From: Gluconacetobacter diazotrophicus PA1 5
GTDB taxonomy: Bacteria > Pseudomonadota > Alphaproteobacteria > Acetobacterales > Acetobacteraceae
Assembly: GCF_000021325.1 (NCBI RefSeq)
Contig: NC_011365.1
Location: 2,508,001-2,572,000, forward strand
DNA: 64,000 nt
Direction: 5' to 3'
The notes beneath the pieces are model-generated. The model did not search any database. It saw nothing but the letters and a program-made list of their open reading frames with translations, and had not been told where the DNA came from. The position numbers and the translations under genes are program-made. This document shows, one piece after another, positions 26,820-35,533 of this stretch; the first letter of the stretch is position 1; the number at the start of each line of letters is the position of its first letter.

Positions 26820-27263
26820 CTATTTGGCGAAAAGCTGCCCGATATCGGCAAATGCCTTGATTTCGATCGCGTTGCCGCTGGGGTCCAGGAAGAACATGGT
26901 GGCCTGCTCGCCCGGCTGTCCCTTGAAGCGGATATAGGGCTCCACGATGAAGGCGGTGCCGGCCGCGCGCAGCTTGTCCGCCATGTCATTCCAGGCCGGC
27001 ATCGGCAGCACGATGCCGAAATGCCGTACGGGCACGGCATGGTCGTCGACCTCGTTGCGTTGCGCCGGCGTCAGTTCGGCCGGCGCCAGGTGCGCGACGA
27101 TCTGATGACCGTAAAAATCGAAATCGACCCAGTCGGGCGCGCTCCTGCCCTCCGGGCAGCCCAGAAGCTCCCCATAGAACGCGCGGGCCTCCGCGATGTC
27201 GCGGACGGGAAAGGCAAGATGGAAGGGCGGGATGGCGCCGGTGCCTGTCGCGATGGTGTTCAT
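26820..27263 (-). CDS. VOC-family (glyoxalase/dioxygenase fold) protein
   Basis: A 147-aa vicinal-oxygen-chelate fold protein with two beta-alpha-beta-beta-beta modules: PPFHLAFPVRDIAEARAFYGELLG at the N-terminus, FDFYGHQIVAHLAP, RHFGIVLPMPAWNDMADKL and FFLDPSGNAIEIKAF. Candidate metal ligands are the His in PFHLAF, the His in RHFGIV and the Glu in NAIEIK. AAGGA precedes the ATG. It is transcribed alone and convergent with the dehydrogenase. The reaction (glyoxalase, isomerase or dioxygenase) cannot be assigned. Confidence 0.83.
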   Translation of the reverse strand: MNTIATGTGAIPPFHLAFPVRDIAEARAFYGELLGCPEGRSAPDWVDFDFYGHQIVAHLAPAELTPAQRNEVDDHAVPVRHFGIVLPMPAWNDMADKLRAAGTAFIVEPYIRFKGQPGEQATMFFLDPSGNAIEIKAFADIGQLFAK

Positions 27264-27399
27264 GTCGATCTATCCTTGTTCACGGCGGACCAGGCACGGA
27301 CGATAACGCGGTGTCATATGGGATGGAAAACGATATATTTCCTTGGTCAGACATAAAATATTCGATCTAACCGGACGGGGCACCTGTGCCGTGCCGCGC

Positions 27400-28467
27400 T
27401 CAGAGCCCGAGGAACCTGAAAGGCCTGGTTTCAACGAACCGGTCGTTGGCCATGCCGGAATAGATATGCGTCTGATCGGGGCCGAGATCGAGTTTCATCA
27501 CCTTCCCGGTTCCTTCCGAGAAATCCAGTTTCTTCAGGTCGACCCAGAAGACGTTGGGCGTGAGTGCCGATTCGAAGAAATAGAGCTTGCGCTTCTGGTC
27601 GGCGACCGTGCGCCAGCGCGTCGAGGAGATATTGGGCTGATCGGGCGTGGTGATTCCAAAGGGAACGGAGACATTGCGGATCACGCTGAAGACGCTGGCG
27701 ATGGCATCGACCGGACTTTCGGTCTTCGGGATCGCGTTCACATAGAAGGCAGCGCGTGCAAACCGGTCCGAGGCGCGATTGGTGCCGGGCAGCATGACGG
27801 TGCCGCCGATCTGCGTCCAGTATTCGTTCAGCGCGAGCTGCTTTTCGAAGGTCGGGGAGTTGGTCATCACCTGATAGGCGCGGCTGTGGTGGATGACCTG
27901 CTTGCCGTCGATATATTCGATGATTGCGCTGTCGCCGGACGCATCCGAGAGCGAGAGGTGCAGGGTGGCGAGCCTGCCTTCACCCGGTACGGTGGCGGTG
28001 ACGATCGTGAAGGGCTGCCTTGCCAGCGCATCGACCGCTTCCTGCACGGTGGCGAAATTATCCAGCACATATTGCGCCCAGGCCGCGAGCGACAGGCCTG
28101 GGGTCCTGCCGTCATATTTCGGATAGGACGATTCGACCAGCCACAGCACGTTGGCGACAAGTCCTGCTTCGTTCATGCCGTCGGTGGTGGAAATGTCATA
28201 GCCCGAGGCAATGACGCTGCCGTATTTCGACGTCCATCGGACCGAGTTCGGCCCCGCTTCCCCCGAACGCTTCATGCCGCGGGGGAAGACCCAGAGGTTG
28301 GTTCCGACATCGGTCTTCCAGTCCATGGAACGTGCCGTGATGACCTCGTCATGCGCGCCATGATAGACGAGGCGCGTGCAGGCGTCGGCCGCCGGGTGGC
28401 CCAGAAGGTTCGTCGACATGACCATGGCCGCGCACGCAGTCGCGAAAGAACGCTTCTTCGGCATCAT
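27400..28467 (-). CDS. Secreted linear-amide C-N hydrolase, choloylglycine hydrolase / penicillin V acylase family
   Basis: An Ntn hydrolase. The protein begins with a signal-like segment (AMVMSTNLLGHPAADA) directly followed by the catalytic Cys in CTRLVYHG (Cys 30 counting from the ATG at 28467), so signal cleavage or autoprocessing would expose the nucleophile. Other family motifs are ITARSMDW (Arg and Asp), GMNEAGLVANVLWL, YQVMTNSPTFEKQL (Asn) and LPGTNRASDRFARAAF. Length of about 355 aa is normal. Members cleave bile-salt, penicillin V or N-acyl-homoserine-lactone amides. In a non-gut bacterium the last two are more likely, but this is inference. Confidence 0.88.
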   Translation of the reverse strand: MMPKKRSFATACAAMVMSTNLLGHPAADACTRLVYHGAHDEVITARSMDWKTDVGTNLWVFPRGMKRSGEAGPNSVRWTSKYGSVIASGYDISTTDGMNEAGLVANVLWLVESSYPKYDGRTPGLSLAAWAQYVLDNFATVQEAVDALARQPFTIVTATVPGEGRLATLHLSLSDASGDSAIIEYIDGKQVIHHSRAYQVMTNSPTFEKQLALNEYWTQIGGTVMLPGTNRASDRFARAAFYVNAIPKTESPVDAIASVFSVIRNVSVPFGITTPDQPNISSTRWRTVADQKRKLYFFESALTPNVFWVDLKKLDFSEGTGKVMKLDLGPDQTHIYSGMANDRFVETRPFRFLGL

Positions 28468-28661
28468 GGGCTTTATTCCACTCAATTATACCGGCAGGTC
28501 ACAGCAATACCATGCGGCGTGATTTTCGAGGAAGTCAAATCGGCCCGATACGTAGCGGGGACTCGCGCCTTTCTAGAGCCGTCCCACGGCGGGATAAGCC
28601 GCATCTCGAACGCTGGTCACGATACAGGTCGCGATCCGGCAATGGAGTCATGCCCGCGACG

Positions 28662-29453
28662 TCAGTCGCGTTCAGGCGCGAGATGCACTTCGAAGCCGCG
28701 CGCACCCGGCGGTGCCAGTTCCGGCAGCAGTTCCATGGTCGGGATCTGGTAGTCGCCGTCATTCTGCTTGCGGTAGGGAATCGGTGCGATCGTCTCCAGT
28801 GTCTTCATCCGCTCGCGCACTTGGTCCGCCAGAATCGTGAATTTCGGCTCGTCCATCCGATCGACACGATAGGCCACGAAGGGCGGCAGGACGGTGAAAC
28901 CGGGATAGAAAAGGATTCCATGGTTGATCGGGAACAGCAGATCGTCGATCGGGCCGTTGATCCCGCGATCCGAATAATGTTCCGGCCACCCTCCGGCCGT
29001 GACCATCAGCATCGCACGCTTGCCGGCCATGACCCCTTCGCCATACCGGTCGCCCCAGCGCCGGTCGCTGTGTTCGCCCACCCCATAGGCGAAGCCGGAG
29101 GCATAGACGCGGTCCACCCAGCCCTTGAGAATGGCCGGCATGGCGAACCACCATAACGGGAACTGCAGAATGACCATATCGGCCCACAGCAGCTTCTCCT
29201 GTTCCGCCTTCACATCCGGCGTCAGCGCATCCGCCGCGAACCCGTCATGGGACGCTTTCCAGACCTTCAGCGGTCCGTCCGACGACAGGGCAGGAAAATC
29301 GTCCTTGTCGACTGCGGCCTTCCAATGCATGGCATAGAGGTCCGACACCCGCACCTCATGTCCCTGGGCCGCCAGTTCGGCGACGGCGACGTCGAGCAGG
29401 GCGCCGTTGAGCGAGTGTCTTTCCGGGTGGGCGAAGACGATCAGGACATTCAT
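28662..29453 (-). CDS. NAD(P)H quinone oxidoreductase, flavodoxin-like fold
   Basis: An FMN/FAD-dependent NAD(P)H oxidoreductase of the MdaB/KefF/NQO1-like type, 263 aa. Visible: MNVLIVFAHPERHSLNGAL for the flavin phosphate loop, VRVSDLYAMHWKA, DMVILQFPLWWFAMPAILKGWVDRVYASGFAYG and the nicotinamide-site MLMVTAGGWPEHYSDRG. GAGGA precedes the ATG. It is divergent from a LysR gene across 102 bp, a common arrangement for inducible quinone reductases. Probable role: two-electron quinone reduction against redox stress. Confidence 0.87.
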   Translation of the reverse strand: MNVLIVFAHPERHSLNGALLDVAVAELAAQGHEVRVSDLYAMHWKAAVDKDDFPALSSDGPLKVWKASHDGFAADALTPDVKAEQEKLLWADMVILQFPLWWFAMPAILKGWVDRVYASGFAYGVGEHSDRRWGDRYGEGVMAGKRAMLMVTAGGWPEHYSDRGINGPIDDLLFPINHGILFYPGFTVLPPFVAYRVDRMDEPKFTILADQVRERMKTLETIAPIPYRKQNDGDYQIPTMELLPELAPPGARGFEVHLAPERD

Positions 29454-29555
29454 GGGGCTTCCTCATGCAGGCGGAAAGAATGGGCGACTTTCCGAGGATA
29501 GGGGATAGGCTATTGTCTTCCCATATGGCCTGAGCGGAAGGGACAGTGCCGGAAA

Positions 29556-30473
29556 ATGGAACAATCGCATGTCTCGCTCGACCGGATGCGGACGTTCGTC
29601 CGCATTGCCGAACGCGGCAATCTCGCGGCGGTCGCCCGGGAAACCGGCGCAGGCCAATCCACGATCACCCGCCATCTGCGCGAGCTTGAAGAGGCGCTGG
29701 GTGTCTCGCTGCTCACCCGCACCACCCGCCGCACGGCGCTGACCGAAGAGGGCACGCGCTATTACGCGCAATGCCTGAACATCCTGTGCCTGGTCGAACA
29801 GGCCAGCCAGGAAATGCGGCAGACACGCCAGGCAACAGCGGGCACGGTCCGCATCTCCTGCACCGCGGCGCTCGGCGTCCTGCATGTCAGCCGGCTGATC
29901 TTTGCCTTCCAGGACCAGAATCCCGGGATACGGGTGGAATTCAGCCTGACCGACGAACGTGTCGACCTGGTGCGCGAGGGCGTCGACATCGCCATCCGCC
30001 TCGGGCCGCTGACCGATAGTTCGATGAAGCTGCGGGCGCTGGGTGAAAGCCAGCGCGTGCTGGTGGCCGCGCCGGACTGGCTGCATCGCAACGGCCCACT
30101 GAAGCGGCCCGAGGATCTGCGCGATCGGGAAGGCGTCCGCCTCTCCCGGGTTCACGGTTCCGACCGGCTGGTCCTCCAGGCTCCGAAGGGCAAGCATCAC
30201 GTCGTTCCGTTCCACGGTCGCCTGAATGTCGATCATGGACTCGCGGCGCGAGAGGCTTTCCTGGCGGGGCGCGGTTTCGGCCCGGCGCATCGGTGGCTGG
30301 TGGAGGACTGCCTACAGGACGGCCGGCTGGACCTCGTGCTGCCGAACTACAGGCTTCCTCCGGCTCCCCTGAGCATGCTGATCGCACCGGAACGGGCGAG
30401 CCTGACGCGGGTGCGTCTCTGCGCCGATTTTCTCGGCAGCGAAATCGCGAAAATACCCGGCATCGGGCGGTGA
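29556..30473 (+). CDS. LysR-family transcriptional regulator, divergent from quinone reductase
   Basis: A 305-aa regulator: HTH at residues 8-65 (FVRIAERGNLAAVARETGAGQSTITRHLRELEEALG, then TRTTRRTALTEEG) and an effector domain (VRISCTAALGVLHVSRLI, VDIAIRLGPL). The CrgA/DmlR-like effector signature is visible. The 102-bp divergent gap with the quinone reductase gene makes that gene its likely target. Confidence 0.88.
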   Translation: MEQSHVSLDRMRTFVRIAERGNLAAVARETGAGQSTITRHLRELEEALGVSLLTRTTRRTALTEEGTRYYAQCLNILCLVEQASQEMRQTRQATAGTVRISCTAALGVLHVSRLIFAFQDQNPGIRVEFSLTDERVDLVREGVDIAIRLGPLTDSSMKLRALGESQRVLVAAPDWLHRNGPLKRPEDLRDREGVRLSRVHGSDRLVLQAPKGKHHVVPFHGRLNVDHGLAAREAFLAGRGFGPAHRWLVEDCLQDGRLDLVLPNYRLPPAPLSMLIAPERASLTRVRLCADFLGSEIAKIPGIGR

Positions 30474-30507
30474 CGGCGGGCCGGATCAGATACCAGTAGG
30501 GCGCGAA

Positions 30508-31371
30508 TTATCCCGCCTGCTGCACGATCCATTGTTCCAGCGCCTCGACCTGTTCCGTCACGTCCATCCCCCTGGGCCGGATCAGCCCGTAGGACGTTCC
30601 GTCCGCATCGAATCCGGCCGGCGCCAGCAATCGACCGGTCGCGACATCGTCCGCCGCGATGATCCGGGGTGACAGGGCGACACCCAGGCCGCTGGCGGCG
30701 GCTTCCAGCATCATGAAATGATGGTCGAACAGGCGTGTATCGCGGGGCGCCGCACTGTCGGGCCGGGAGGCCAGCCAGTGCCTCCATGCCTCGGGCCGGG
30801 TGCGCGATCCCAGCGCCAGGTAGTCGCCCCTGCGGAACCGCTCCGCCATGTCGGGCCGCATGACCGGCCCGACCGTTTCCGGCACGAGCGTGGTGACGGC
30901 CCAGTCGGGATCGAGCGGGAAATCGAGGCGCCGGATCGCCAGCGTAATCCGTTCCCGCGCGAAATCCAGCGCCCCGCCACCGGTCGAAAGATGCACGTCG
31001 ATGCCGGGATGCCGGTCCTGGAAGTCCGACAGGCGCGGGATCAGCCAGCGCATCGCCAGCGACCGCTCGCAGGACAGCACGATCGGCGGCGCGGTGGAGG
31101 GCGACCTGATCTCGGCCAGCGCCGCCGCGATCCCGCCCAGCGCGTCGCTCGCCGCGCGGGCAAGCCGCTCGCCGTCCCGGGTCGGCCGCACGCCGCGCCC
31201 GTCCGGTTCCAGCAATCGCAGTTTCAGTTCGGCGGCCAGCTTGGACACCCGGCGGCTGACCGCCCCATGCGTCAGGGCCAGTTCCATGGCCGCCGCCCGG
31301 ACCGAGCCCAGGCGCACTACCGCCGCGAAGGCGCGCAGATCGTCCAGCGACGGGATGTCGGATCGCTTCAT
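30508..31371 (-). CDS. LysR-family regulator, GcvA-like
   Basis: A 287-aa regulator with the GcvA-type N-terminus SLDDLRAFAAVVRLGSVRAAAMELALTHGAVSRRVSKL and the effector domain (IVLSCERSLAMRWLIPRL, ITLAIRRLD). It is divergent from the PdxA-like operon across 75 bp and is the obvious candidate regulator for it. Confidence 0.87.
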   Translation of the reverse strand: MKRSDIPSLDDLRAFAAVVRLGSVRAAAMELALTHGAVSRRVSKLAAELKLRLLEPDGRGVRPTRDGERLARAASDALGGIAAALAEIRSPSTAPPIVLSCERSLAMRWLIPRLSDFQDRHPGIDVHLSTGGGALDFARERITLAIRRLDFPLDPDWAVTTLVPETVGPVMRPDMAERFRRGDYLALGSRTRPEAWRHWLASRPDSAAPRDTRLFDHHFMMLEAAASGLGVALSPRIIAADDVATGRLLAPAGFDADGTSYGLIRPRGMDVTEQVEALEQWIVQQAG

Positions 31372-31446
31372 TGGTCAGTTTTTATCACCGGAACAGGTCA
31401 GTTCATATCGATTTTCCTCCGGAACCGTTCCGCTATTCTCACCATC

Positions 31447-32451
31447 ATGACCGCACCCTCCTCCTGCCACACCCGGCCGCTGGCCGTCACGATGGGCGAT
31501 CCCGCCGGGATCGGGCCGGAGATCGCGGCCCGGATGTTCCTGCGGCGGCCGGCGCAACGATGCTGGATCGTGGTCGGTGATCCGCTGGTGATGCGCCACG
31601 CCCTGGCCGCGCGCGATCCGGCGGCGCGGATGCGCCGCATCGCGACGCCGGCCGAAGCCCGGTTCGATGACGGGGTGCTGAACGTCCTGGCGTCATCGGA
31701 ATGCGTGGCCCTGCCGCCCATAGGCCGTGTCAGCGCCGAAAGCGGCCGCGCCGCCTATGCGGCAATCCGCACCGCCATACGGTTGGCCAGGGATGGCGCA
31801 ATCCGGGGCATCGTCACCGCGCCGATCCACAAGGAAGCGCTCGCCGCCGCCGGATTGCCGTACCCCGGCCATACGGAAATCCTCGCCGAACAGGCCGGCG
31901 GCGCGCGTGTCGCCATGATGCTGGCGAACGAGGATATCCGCGTCGTGCTGGTGACCATCCATTGTTCGCTGCGGGACGCGATCCGCCGCGCCGATCAATC
32001 CGCACAGATGGCGGCGATCCGCCTCGCCCACGCGGGCGCACGCGCGCTGGGCGTCGAATGCCCGCGCGTCGCCGTGGCGGGCCTCAATCCCCATGCCGGG
32101 GAAGGCGGCCTGTTCGGCGAGGAGGAAACCCGCATCATCGCGCCCGCCATCGCACAGGCGCGGAGCGAGGGCATCGATGCGTCCGGCCCGTGGCCCGGCG
32201 ACACGGTGTTCATGCAGGCGCGGCAGAGGCGCTTCGATGTCGTGGTGGCGCAATATCACGACCAGGGGCTGATTCCGGTGAAATATATGGGCCTGGCGCA
32301 GGGCGTGAACATCACGCTCGGCCTGCCCTTCATCCGCACCAGCCCCGACCACGGCACCGCCTTCGATATCGCGGGACGCGGCGTTGCCGATCCGTCCAGC
32401 CTGGAGACGGCTTTCGATTACGCCCTTCGCCTCACCGGAGCCGCGACATGA
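31447..32451 (+). CDS. PdxA-family 4-hydroxythreonine-4-phosphate dehydrogenase (catabolic PdxA2 type likely)
   Basis: NAD-dependent dehydrogenase/decarboxylase of the PdxA family, 334 aa from the ATG at 31447. Motifs: VTMGDPAGIGPEIAA, APIHKEAL, PGHTEILAE (metal His), NPHAGEGGLFG (metal His), QYHDQGLIPVK (metal His) and RTSPDHGTAFDIAG. The setting (LysR, TIM-barrel protein, cupin) is not that of pyridoxine synthesis, so it is more likely a catabolic 4-phospho-threonate/erythronate-type enzyme; the usual DUF1537 kinase partner is absent in the window. It overlaps the next gene by 4 bp. The open frame continues far upstream in the same phase but that part lies antisense to the LysR gene. Confidence 0.87.
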   Translation: MTAPSSCHTRPLAVTMGDPAGIGPEIAARMFLRRPAQRCWIVVGDPLVMRHALAARDPAARMRRIATPAEARFDDGVLNVLASSECVALPPIGRVSAESGRAAYAAIRTAIRLARDGAIRGIVTAPIHKEALAAAGLPYPGHTEILAEQAGGARVAMMLANEDIRVVLVTIHCSLRDAIRRADQSAQMAAIRLAHAGARALGVECPRVAVAGLNPHAGEGGLFGEEETRIIAPAIAQARSEGIDASGPWPGDTVFMQARQRRFDVVVAQYHDQGLIPVKYMGLAQGVNITLGLPFIRTSPDHGTAFDIAGRGVADPSSLETAFDYALRLTGAAT

Positions 32452-33128
32452 TCCGACCCGATTTCATCTTCATGCTGACCCGCCATGACCGGACGGTGGA
32501 GAATGCGGCCGATCTGGTGCAGACCGCCCGAGCCGCGGGGGTCCGCCATATCGGGTTCAAGGATATCGGCCTGCCCTTCGCGGCGCTCCAGGTTCTTGCA
32601 CGCACGATCCGGCAGGCGGGGGCGAAGATCTATCTGGAAGTCGTCTCGCTCGATCGCGAGAGCGAGCTGCGCTCGGTGCGGGCCGGCATCGCCCTGGGCG
32701 TCGATTACCTGCTGGGCGGCACGCATGTCGATGACGTGTTGCCGCTGCTGGACGGCACGACGATCCGCTATTACCCCTTTCCCGGCCGAATCACCGGGCA
32801 TCCCAGCATCCTTGAGGGAACCGAGGCCGAAATCGTGCGCAGCGCCGTCGATCTCGCCTCCCGGCCGGGTGTGCATGGGCTGGATCTGCTGGCCTATCGG
32901 TTCGCGGGGGAGGTGCCGAACCTGATGCGACGGGTCTGCGAAGCCGTGGCGGACAAGCCCGTCATCGTCGCCGGCTCGCTCGATCGGGCGGAACGGATTC
33001 GGGCCGCCGCCTCGGCAGGGGCCGCCGGTTTCACGGTCGGCACGGCGGCATTCGACGGCGCCTTTCCGGCATCGCCCGATCTGGCGGGACAGATCGGCCA
33101 TATCCAGACCATTTTATTCTCGTCCTGA
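32448..33128 (+). CDS. TIM-barrel protein of unknown function, coupled to PdxA-like gene
   Basis: A 226-aa protein with a beta/alpha-barrel pattern: FIFMLTRHDRTVENAADLVQ, GVRHIGFKDIGLP, GAKIYLEVVSLDR, GVDYLLGGTHVDDVLPLL, KPVIVAGSLDRAERIRAAASAGAAGFTVGTAAF. The C-terminal VAGSLD and GFTVGTA strands resemble phosphate-binding loops of HisA/TrpF-like barrels. It is coupled to the pdxA-like gene by ATGA overlap. I do not recognise a named enzyme; an aldolase or isomerase acting on the PdxA product is plausible. Confidence 0.72.
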   Translation: MIRPDFIFMLTRHDRTVENAADLVQTARAAGVRHIGFKDIGLPFAALQVLARTIRQAGAKIYLEVVSLDRESELRSVRAGIALGVDYLLGGTHVDDVLPLLDGTTIRYYPFPGRITGHPSILEGTEAEIVRSAVDLASRPGVHGLDLLAYRFAGEVPNLMRRVCEAVADKPVIVAGSLDRAERIRAAASAGAAGFTVGTAAFDGAFPASPDLAGQIGHIQTILFSS

Positions 33129-33142
33129 TGGAGAACCGCCCA

Positions 33143-33505
33143 ATGGAAAAGATAAACCTGGCCCAGGCCTTCGCGACATTTTCCGACTACTGGAGCCCCC
33201 GTGTGGCCGGTGACATCAACACGGCCCAGATCAAGCTGGCGAAATTCAAGGGCGTGTTCGACTGGCATCATCACGAGCATGAGGACGAACTGTTCCTGGT
33301 CGTCTCCGGGACCTTGCGCATGCATTTCCGGGACCGTGACATCGACATCGAAGCCGGGGAATTCATCATCGTGCCGCATGGTGTGGAGCATTGTCCCGAG
33401 GCCCTGGGCGATGAATGCCATGTCGTCCTGCTGGAACCGAACACGACCCTCAACACCGGCAATGTGACCAACGACCGCACCGTGCGGGCGCCTTCCCGGA
33501 TATAG
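33143..33505 (+). CDS. Small cupin-domain protein
   Basis: A 120-aa single-domain cupin. The first cupin motif is FDWHHHEHEDELFLVVSG, giving three His and a Glu as metal ligands, and the second is FIIVPHGVEHCPEA with the fourth ligand His. GGAG at 33130-33133 lies 9 nt before the ATG at 33143; an ATG at 33128 has no ribosome site. It is the third gene of the PdxA-like operon. Such small cupins can be isomerases or mannose-6-phosphate-isomerase-like; no function can be assigned. Confidence 0.83.
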   Translation: MEKINLAQAFATFSDYWSPRVAGDINTAQIKLAKFKGVFDWHHHEHEDELFLVVSGTLRMHFRDRDIDIEAGEFIIVPHGVEHCPEALGDECHVVLLEPNTTLNTGNVTNDRTVRAPSRI

Positions 33506-33547
33506 CCGGGCCGACACCTACACGCGTTCAAAGCCGTCTTCGCTCCA

Positions 33548-34429
33548 TCATTCGCTGCCGAGAAGCGGAGCGTACGCGGCGAGCCGGCGGGATATGAATT
33601 CAGTGAAGAGCCGCACGCGCTTCGTCTTGCGTGTCTCCCCCTGCGTGAGAAGCCAGAGCGTTCCATGCCCGTGCAGCTCGGTGCCCGGCACCCTGACCAG
33701 CAGCGGGTCGGCATCGCCGACGAAGCACGGCAGTTTCGTCATCCCGATCCCTTGCCGCGTTGCGACGATCTGCGTTTCAGCGTCCGGCGTCCTGAACGGA
33801 GCCCCTGTCGTGTGAATCTCTCCTTCGCGGGCCCAACCCGGAAGTCCATCAGTGTTTATGACGATCCAGCGGACAGGATCGGCAACACCGGCACGCCACG
33901 CGGTCAGGCGATCGCGTGCCATATAGATGCCGCTGGACAATTCGGGGCCTGGCAGGTCGTGAAGATTGGGCGGCAGTGTTTCCCGGTCCAGCACGATACG
34001 GATCGCAACGTCGGCTTCCCGGTTCGTCAGGTTCGCGACCGCGCCGGTCGGCAGGATCTCCATCTCGATATCCGGATTCATGCGGGAAAAATCAGCAAGA
34101 TCCGGCATCAGCAGATGTGTCGCGAGGAACGGAGGCAGCGTCACGCGCAAAAGCCCGCGCACGCTCTGGTCGCGACCGAAAACGCGCGTTTCCAGTTGGT
34201 GCGACGACGCTTCCATCTGGTTCGCGAACTCGAGGATCTCCTCGCCCGCCGCCGTCAGGCGATAGCCCGCAGGCAGCTTTTCGAACATGTGCGTCCCGAG
34301 CCTCTCTTCAAGCTGAGCGATCCGCCGCAACACGGTTGAATGGTTTACCCCCAGATGCCCGGCGGCAGCCCGCACCGAGCCACCGCGCGCGACGGCCAGG
34401 AAGTAGCGAACATCGTCCCAATCGATCAT
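33548..34429 (-). CDS. LysR-family regulator
   Basis: A 293-aa regulator: HTH (YFLAVARGGSVRAAAGHLGVNHSTVLRRIAQLEERLG, then FEKLPAGYRLTAAGEEIL) and effector domain (LRVTLPPFLATHLLMPDL, DVAIRIVLD). The start is set at the MIDWDDVRYF methionine, the normal LysR N-terminus; the frame stays open upstream without support. It is divergent from the SDR gene (34704) with a 274-bp gap, so it may regulate that gene and the interrupted oxidoreductase beyond it. Confidence 0.87.
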   Translation of the reverse strand: MIDWDDVRYFLAVARGGSVRAAAGHLGVNHSTVLRRIAQLEERLGTHMFEKLPAGYRLTAAGEEILEFANQMEASSHQLETRVFGRDQSVRGLLRVTLPPFLATHLLMPDLADFSRMNPDIEMEILPTGAVANLTNREADVAIRIVLDRETLPPNLHDLPGPELSSGIYMARDRLTAWRAGVADPVRWIVINTDGLPGWAREGEIHTTGAPFRTPDAETQIVATRQGIGMTKLPCFVGDADPLLVRVPGTELHGHGTLWLLTQGETRKTKRVRLFTEFISRRLAAYAPLLGSE

Positions 34430-34703
34430 GGTGCACTCCGGCACCGCACGGTGCGCCTTCCAAAACCCATATCCGCCACATCGTGCGACATGACGCGCCG
34501 TCATCATAGCGGTTAGCGACGAATTTGCCTCGGCTTTCAAGCGGCGACTACCGATCGTCCGACCGACGTCAATCGTCCGGCCGGATCGATTTCGCACCAC
34601 CGATGTGCGCGCTTCCGCACTCAACGCCTGACGCCGGCAGACCTATGTCGAGGGTCTCGGGGACTTCCCCGAACGATCGAAGACGGGCCTGAAAGGAAAA
34701 GTC

Positions 34704-35438
34704 ATGGGAAAGCTCGAAGGCAAGGTTGCAGTCATCACAGGCGGATCGAGCGGCATGGCGCTGGCGAGCGCCAGGCGGTTCGTTGAAGAAGGCGCCTATG
34801 TGTTCATCACGGGCCGGAGGCAGGAGGTGCTGGACGAGGCCGTCAGGCTGATCGGCCGGAACGTGACCGGCGTGCGCGGCGATGCGGCCAATCTCGACGA
34901 CCTCGACCGCCTGTTCGATACGGTCAGGCGGGAAAAGGGCAGGATCGACGTGCTGTATGCAAGCGCCGGCACGGGCGAAGCCGCGCCGCTGGGCGAGATT
35001 ACCGAGCAGCATTTCGATACAACCTTCAACCTGAATGCGCGCGGCACGCTGTTCACGGTCCAGAAGGCGTTGCCGCTGTTCAACGACGGCGGGTCGATCT
35101 TCATGACCGGGTCGGTTGCGTCGATCAAAGGTTTCCCCGGTTACAGCGTGTATGCGGCGAGCAAGGCGACGCTGCACGCCTTCGCACGCGGGTGGCTCAA
35201 CGAACTGAAGGGCCGGAACATCCGGGTGAACGTGCTGCACCCGGGGCCGATCGCCACACCGATGCAGGACCAGGTTCTGACCGAGGACGCGAAGCGGATG
35301 TTCGAATCCCTGATCCCGCGGGGAACGATGGGTCGTCCCGAGGAAATCGCGGCAGCCGCGCTGTTTCTGGCTTCGGACGATTCCAGCTTCGTGAACGGGG
35401 TGGAACTGTCTGTCGATGGCGGCTTCTCGGCCATCTGA
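34704..35438 (+). CDS. SDR-family oxidoreductase
   Basis: Classical short-chain dehydrogenase/reductase, 244 aa. Cofactor loop GGSSGMALA (TGxxxGxG variant with Met), the strand-4 motif ASAGTG in place of NNAG, and the catalytic Ser-Tyr-Lys as S in MTGSVAS, Y and K in YSVYAASK. AAAGGAAA precedes the ATG. NAD(P)-dependent reduction of a ketone or quinone is expected. The variant cofactor loop is seen in SDRs of acetic acid bacteria and others near LysR genes. Confidence 0.87.
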   Translation: MGKLEGKVAVITGGSSGMALASARRFVEEGAYVFITGRRQEVLDEAVRLIGRNVTGVRGDAANLDDLDRLFDTVRREKGRIDVLYASAGTGEAAPLGEITEQHFDTTFNLNARGTLFTVQKALPLFNDGGSIFMTGSVASIKGFPGYSVYAASKATLHAFARGWLNELKGRNIRVNVLHPGPIATPMQDQVLTEDAKRMFESLIPRGTMGRPEEIAAAALFLASDDSSFVNGVELSVDGGFSAI

Positions 35439-35533
35439 ACGCGCGCCGGATCGCGGAAAGCGGCCGACCGGCGGGGACGGGCGTGTCCATGGTGGAACGA
35501 CTTCCGCGCTGCACGGTCGGCCTGTCCGCAGCA

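Noticed and set aside
27343-28752. 469-codon plus-strand frame over the Ntn hydrolase
   Set aside because: Shadow of the minus-strand hydrolase, which has a signal peptide, catalytic Cys and family motifs.
30718-31446. Long N-terminal extension of the PdxA-like gene
   Set aside because: Lies antisense to a LysR gene and is low-complexity; family N-terminus starts just after the ATG at 31447.
33128-33142. Earlier ATG for the cupin gene
   Set aside because: No ribosome site before it, whereas GGAG is correctly placed for the ATG at 33143.
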